A stretch of 7,443 nt of DNA from assembly GCA_036505485.1 (NCBI GenBank), contig DASXTK010000084.1, positions 1-7,443 on the forward strand, read 5' to 3'. The stretch is from DASXTK01 sp036505485. Lineage in GTDB: Bacteria; Actinomycetota; Acidimicrobiia; Acidimicrobiales; VFJN01. The notes under the pieces are model-generated. The model saw only the letters and a program-made list of their open reading frames with translations. It ran no database searches and was not told the origin of the DNA. Each line of letters starts with the position of its first letter. Within the stretch, counting starts at the first letter, position 1. This document shows positions 5,356 to 7,443 of this stretch, in pieces. The position numbers and the translations under genes were made by a program.

Positions 5356-5598
5356 TGCAACAGTGGCCAGTTATTGGACGCCCCATGGCCTCTTACCGCA
5401 GCGTCCCGAACGCTGCCCCGCTCAAGCGAGATGCTCGACCAGGCGGCCGACCGCGCTGCGGGGCATCGGAAACCTCTCGGTGGGACCTGCCATCGTCGGA
5501 CGGCGGACCCGAGCGGCCGCCCTCTCCGTTTGCAGGCCCCCGGCTGTCGGGTACGGGACGGGGCGAGGGAAGCGCACGGAGACGGGGGCAAACGTCTG
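5356..5598. other. Spacer before the receiver-domain gene
   Basis: The frame of the receiver gene is open through here (an ATG exists at 5374), but its translation is low-complexity Arg/Pro/Gly text without features, so I regard it as untranslated. No RNA gene or repeat is evident. Confidence 0.4.
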
Positions 5599-6078
5599 GT
5601 GGCCCGGAACGTCGAACATGGACAATTGACCGGAGTCGTCCGTCGGCCACCGGGGCGACGGCGACCGTCGCAACGGCTGGGCCCGGACGGCGCTCAGGAT
5701 GGGACCCGCGTCCTCATCCTGGAGCCGGACCTGTTCTTCGCCGAGTTCTTGGCCGCGATCCTGAGGGATGGCGTCCCCCGGTCCGTCGTGCGAGAAGTCC
5801 CGTCGTTGAGCGGGGCGCTCGACCATCTCTTCACGGCGCGGGGCGCCGAACTGATTGTCACGAACCTGACGGTCGCCGACGACGCCGGCTCCATCGTCCC
5901 ACGGATGCTTCGTCGCGCTGCCCCTGACGCCGCCATCGTCGTCCTCACCGAGATCGCCGAGCCGGAAGTCGTCGCCGAATGCCTCCGCCTCGGCGCCGAC
6001 CACGTGCTCTCCAAGAAGAAGCTGACCGAGCATTCTCTTCTGGCTACGGTGACCGACGTCGTCACCGGCGGGCGGTGA
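5599..6078 (+). CDS. Stand-alone degenerate response-regulator receiver domain
   Basis: From GTG 5599 the protein has 159 residues, with a receiver (CheY-like) fold at about 36-155 and no output domain. Aligned to the family, RVLILEPDLFFAEFL places Glu42 and Pro43 at the usual acidic pair. ELIVTNLTVADDAG puts Asn89 where the phosphorylated Asp should be. IVVLT supplies the switch Thr117, and GADHVLSK gives the conserved Lys139. Fold determinants are kept while the phospho-acceptor and one metal ligand are lost, so it probably acts without phosphorylation, as a pseudo-receiver in protein contacts. No histidine kinase is next to it. The start is uncertain: GGGGG at about 10 bp favours GTG 5599, TTG 5626 is possible, and the frame is open up to ATG 5374. 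Confidence 0.7.
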   Translation: MARNVEHGQLTGVVRRPPGRRRPSQRLGPDGAQDGTRVLILEPDLFFAEFLAAILRDGVPRSVVREVPSLSGALDHLFTARGAELIVTNLTVADDAGSIVPRMLRRAAPDAAIVVLTEIAEPEVVAECLRLGADHVLSKKKLTEHSLLATVTDVVTGGR

Positions 6079-6187
6079 CGGAGGTACCCTCGACTGTTCT
6101 TGGCATCGAGGATTCGGCCTTCGGACCGCGGATCAACACGATTGACCCCGCCGGGCGTTTGCGTTCAGGGCATGCCAGCCCGGATGG

Positions 6188-6403
6188 TTATCCGCCTTCG
6201 GGCGGGTCGGCCGCATCCGTTTGGTCGTGCAACCGGTCATGCAGCCCGTCCACGGTGGAGCGGCTCAGGTGATCAGGAACGTCCAGGCGGTGCTCTGACC
6301 TGAGATGGTCCAGCAACCGGTCATCATCGAGCCGATCATGGTCGTGGGCGGCGGGCCGCTCCTCGGCCGCCTCGATCGCTTCCTCCGGCAGCTCATCATC
6401 CAT
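6188..6403 (-). CDS. Small Asp/His-rich hypothetical protein
   Basis: The protein has 71 residues, from MDDELPEEAIEAAEERPAA to ATDAADPPEGG or similar at the end, very acidic and His-rich (HDHDRLDDDRLLDHL at about 20-34). Its codons favour G/C in third position as in the neighbours. The antisense plus-strand frame is less protein-like. No domain is recognised; the predicted structure is helical with a disordered acidic start. No clear ribosome binding site precedes the ATG at 6403. It stands alone between two plus-strand genes. The function is unknown and the gene itself is moderately likely. Confidence 0.4.
   Translation of the reverse strand: MDDELPEEAIEAAEERPAAHDHDRLDDDRLLDHLRSEHRLDVPDHLSRSTVDGLHDRLHDQTDAADPPEGG
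6192..6205 (+). terminator. CCGCC-TTCG-GGCGG hairpin after the receiver gene
   Basis: A perfect 5-bp stem with a very stable UUCG tetraloop lies 113 bp past the receiver-gene stop. There is no T-run after it, so terminator function is only possible. It also overlaps the end of the minus-strand 71-aa ORF. Confidence 0.25.
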
Positions 6404-6541
6404 GGATGGGGATTACCCGCACTGGTCCCCCAGCGCACGGCACGGCGGATAGCCGCGGTTCGGGCGCTGGCGATCTACGAGCGCCGTTCCGCCGGGCGTT
6501 TCAGAGATTGGAGGTTATGCAGCAATGCGCTGCTTACGTGG

Positions 6542-6599
6542 TTGACGGTGTTGACGGTATGGTTTCCGGACGGATAGGGTGTTGACGGTATTGACGCAA
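6542..6599 (+). repeat. TTGACGGTR tandem pairs, probable operator of the RES toxin-antitoxin operon
   Basis: Four 9-bp units are seen: TTGACGGTG (6542-6550), TTGACGGTA (6551-6559), TTGACGGTA (6582-6590) and a diverged TTGACGCAA (6591-6599). The two pairs are 40 bp apart, close to four helical turns, so they face the same side of the DNA. They bracket the predicted promoter just upstream of a DNA-binding antitoxin gene, a typical layout for autoregulation. Confidence 0.6.
6551..6580 (+). promoter_or_regulatory. Predicted promoter of the antitoxin-RES toxin operon
   Basis: A -35 box TTGACG (6551-6556), an 18-bp spacer and a -10 box TAGGGT (6575-6580) predict a start near 6587. The -35 box is part of the repeat unit, so a bound repressor would block it. 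The gene start must then lie downstream of 6587. Confidence 0.5.
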
Positions 6600-6611
6600 G
6601 GGGTGTTGGGG

Positions 6612-7148
6612 TTGGCGGTTTCCCGGCAGGACGACGAGTTTGTGCGGCGGGCGTCGGAGCGTTTCGCTCTGCGCCTGGCGGGCCTGGTGGAGCGGTACCG
6701 GCGGGAGGGCAGGTCGGTGGTGGAGGCGCTGGGCGACCCGGAGGGGTTGGCGGAGCGGGCGTTGGCGGGGCAGGCTCCGGTGCCCTCGCCGTGGGATGAG
6801 CTGGTCGGCCCCTTCTTCCGCTCCGAGGGGGTCCAGGCCCGCTTGGGGATCAGCCGGCAGGCGGTGGCCGCCAAGGCCGCCCGACGGCGGCTGCTGCGGG
6901 TCTTCACCTCCGACGGAGTGGCCCTGTTCCCCGCGTGGCAGTTCGACGGCCCCCAGGTCATCCCCGGCCTGGGAGAGGTGCTCTCCGTGTTCCCCGAGGC
7001 GGCGGTGGACGGCTGGACCCTCGCCGGCTGGCTCCGCACCCCCGACGCCGACCTCGACGGCGGCGTGCCGGTGGAGCTCCTGGCGACCGGCGAGGCGGCG
7101 CGGGTGCTGGCGGTGGCCCGGTCCGCGTCCGCCGCGCTCGCCGCGTGA
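6612..7148 (+). CDS. MbcA/ParS/Xre-type antitoxin of a RES toxin
   Basis: The protein has 178 residues from TTG 6612. The N-terminal helical region ends near residue 55; a helix-turn-helix follows at about 71-98 (VQARLGISRQAVAAKAARRRLLRV). Residues 115-172 have the toxin-binding layout of the Xre/MbcA/ParS (DUF2384) family: WLRTPDADLDGGVPVELLATGEAARVL. The protein should neutralise the RES toxin encoded next to it and repress the operon through the repeats upstream. The frame is open to a GTG at 6579, but that codon is part of the -10 box and repeats. TTG 6612 has AAGGGG (6598-6603) eight bases ahead and lies 25 nt after the predicted transcript start. The stop overlaps the toxin start by 4 bp. 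Confidence 0.85.
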   Translation: MAVSRQDDEFVRRASERFALRLAGLVERYRREGRSVVEALGDPEGLAERALAGQAPVPSPWDELVGPFFRSEGVQARLGISRQAVAAKAARRRLLRVFTSDGVALFPAWQFDGPQVIPGLGEVLSVFPEAAVDGWTLAGWLRTPDADLDGGVPVELLATGEAARVLAVARSASAALAA

Positions 7149-7443
7149 CGTCCCTGCCAGAACCCCCCGGCTCGCTCCGAGGGTTCCCGACGTCGCCGAT
7201 GCCGGCCCGGCTGGTGCGGGTCTGTCGCCGTGGACGCGACACCTGGTGGTTCTCCTCCGACGGGTCCGGCCGGTTCGACCTCGCACCACCACACGGCACC
7301 TGCTACCTCGCCACCGACCCCATCGGCGCTCTACGCGAAGCCAGCCGGGGCGGCCCCGTCAGCAGCACCTGGGTCGCACAGCGGGAACTGCGGACCGTCA
7401 CCCCACCCGATCCGACGGGACGGCTGGCCGCCACCACCCACCA
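7145..7443 (+). CDS. RES-domain toxin, N-terminal part (cut by window end)
   Basis: GTG 7145 overlaps the antitoxin TGA (GTGA), and 99 codons are visible before the window ends. The sequence MPARLVRVCRRGRDTWWFSSDGSGRFDLAPP, in pieces, followed by GTCYLATDPIGALREA, is the start of an RES domain. Arg25, Tyr54 and Glu65 are candidates for the conserved Arg and the catalytic or binding residues; the Ser of the R-E-S signature would lie beyond the edge or near SST at 73-75. RES toxins such as MbcT degrade NAD+ by phosphorolysis and stop growth or kill the cell unless the antitoxin is bound. ATG 7199 (residue 19) is an alternative start. Translational coupling to the antitoxin is likely. Confidence 0.82.
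   Translation, partial: MTSLPEPPGSLRGFPTSPMPARLVRVCRRGRDTWWFSSDGSGRFDLAPPHGTCYLATDPIGALREASRGGPVSSTWVAQRELRTVTPPDPTGRLAATTH

Noticed and set aside
6305..6577. Plus-strand 90-residue frame MVQQPVIIEPIMVVGGG and onward
   Set aside because: Its end is encoded by the operator repeats and its start is antisense to a more protein-like ORF; no family features are seen.
6517..6585. 22-codon plus-strand ORF (MQQCAAYVVDGVDGMVSGRIGC) with GGAGG two bases ahead
   Set aside because: The Shine-Dalgarno spacing is too short, most codons are the operator repeats, and the predicted promoter starts transcription after it. A leader peptide is not excluded.
6951..7299. Minus-strand frames over the RES toxin-antitoxin genes
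   Set aside because: They are Arg/Pro/Gly-rich shadows antisense to recognisable MbcA-like and RES domains.

Overview
The window is G+C-rich DNA with C/G-dominated third codon positions, GTG/TTG starts, 4-bp GTGA/ATGA gene overlaps and TANNNT -10 boxes. This suggests an actinobacterium (inference; the genus cannot be named). It reads as the end of an integrated, repeatedly invaded island followed by an accessory chromosomal stretch rich in toxin-antitoxin genes.

Left part (1-3930). The 3' end of an ISL3-type DDE transposase runs off the left edge. About 54 bp after its stop begins a compact element of about 3.16 kb (502-3664) on the minus strand. It carries tnpA, tnpB and tnpC of the Tn554 kind: two tyrosine recombinases and a small HTH/coiled-coil protein, in one operon with 4-bp overlaps. 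No passenger gene is visible. The element is bounded by perfect 12-bp inverted repeats, each flanked outside by the same hexamer GTGCCG, so circularisation would rebuild a symmetrical 12-6-12 tyrosine-recombinase site. The tnpA promoter has a LexA/SOS-type palindrome over its predicted transcription start. To the right, at 3889-3930, lies the 3' half of a tRNA-Lys(CTT) gene without its 5' half. This is the usual scar at the distal end of an island integrated in a tRNA gene, so the island body should lie to the left and the pre-island chromosome to the right.

Right part (3931-7443). A DUF3024 gene converges on a minus-strand VapBC-like pair: a 73-aa antitoxin and a PIN toxin with an unclear start. 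A possible 29-aa cysteine-rich microprotein is divergent from the antitoxin. Next come a stand-alone degenerate receiver-domain protein (phospho-Asp replaced by Asn), a small Asp/His-rich hypothetical protein on the minus strand, and an MbcA/ParS/Xre-type antitoxin. The antitoxin overlaps by 4 bp an RES-domain toxin cut by the window edge. Its promoter region holds a TTGACGGTR tandem repeated at 40-bp spacing, a likely autoregulatory operator.

The most notable feature is the minimal, apparently SOS-controlled tnpABC element with precisely definable ends. No CRISPR array, rRNA or complete tRNA was seen.
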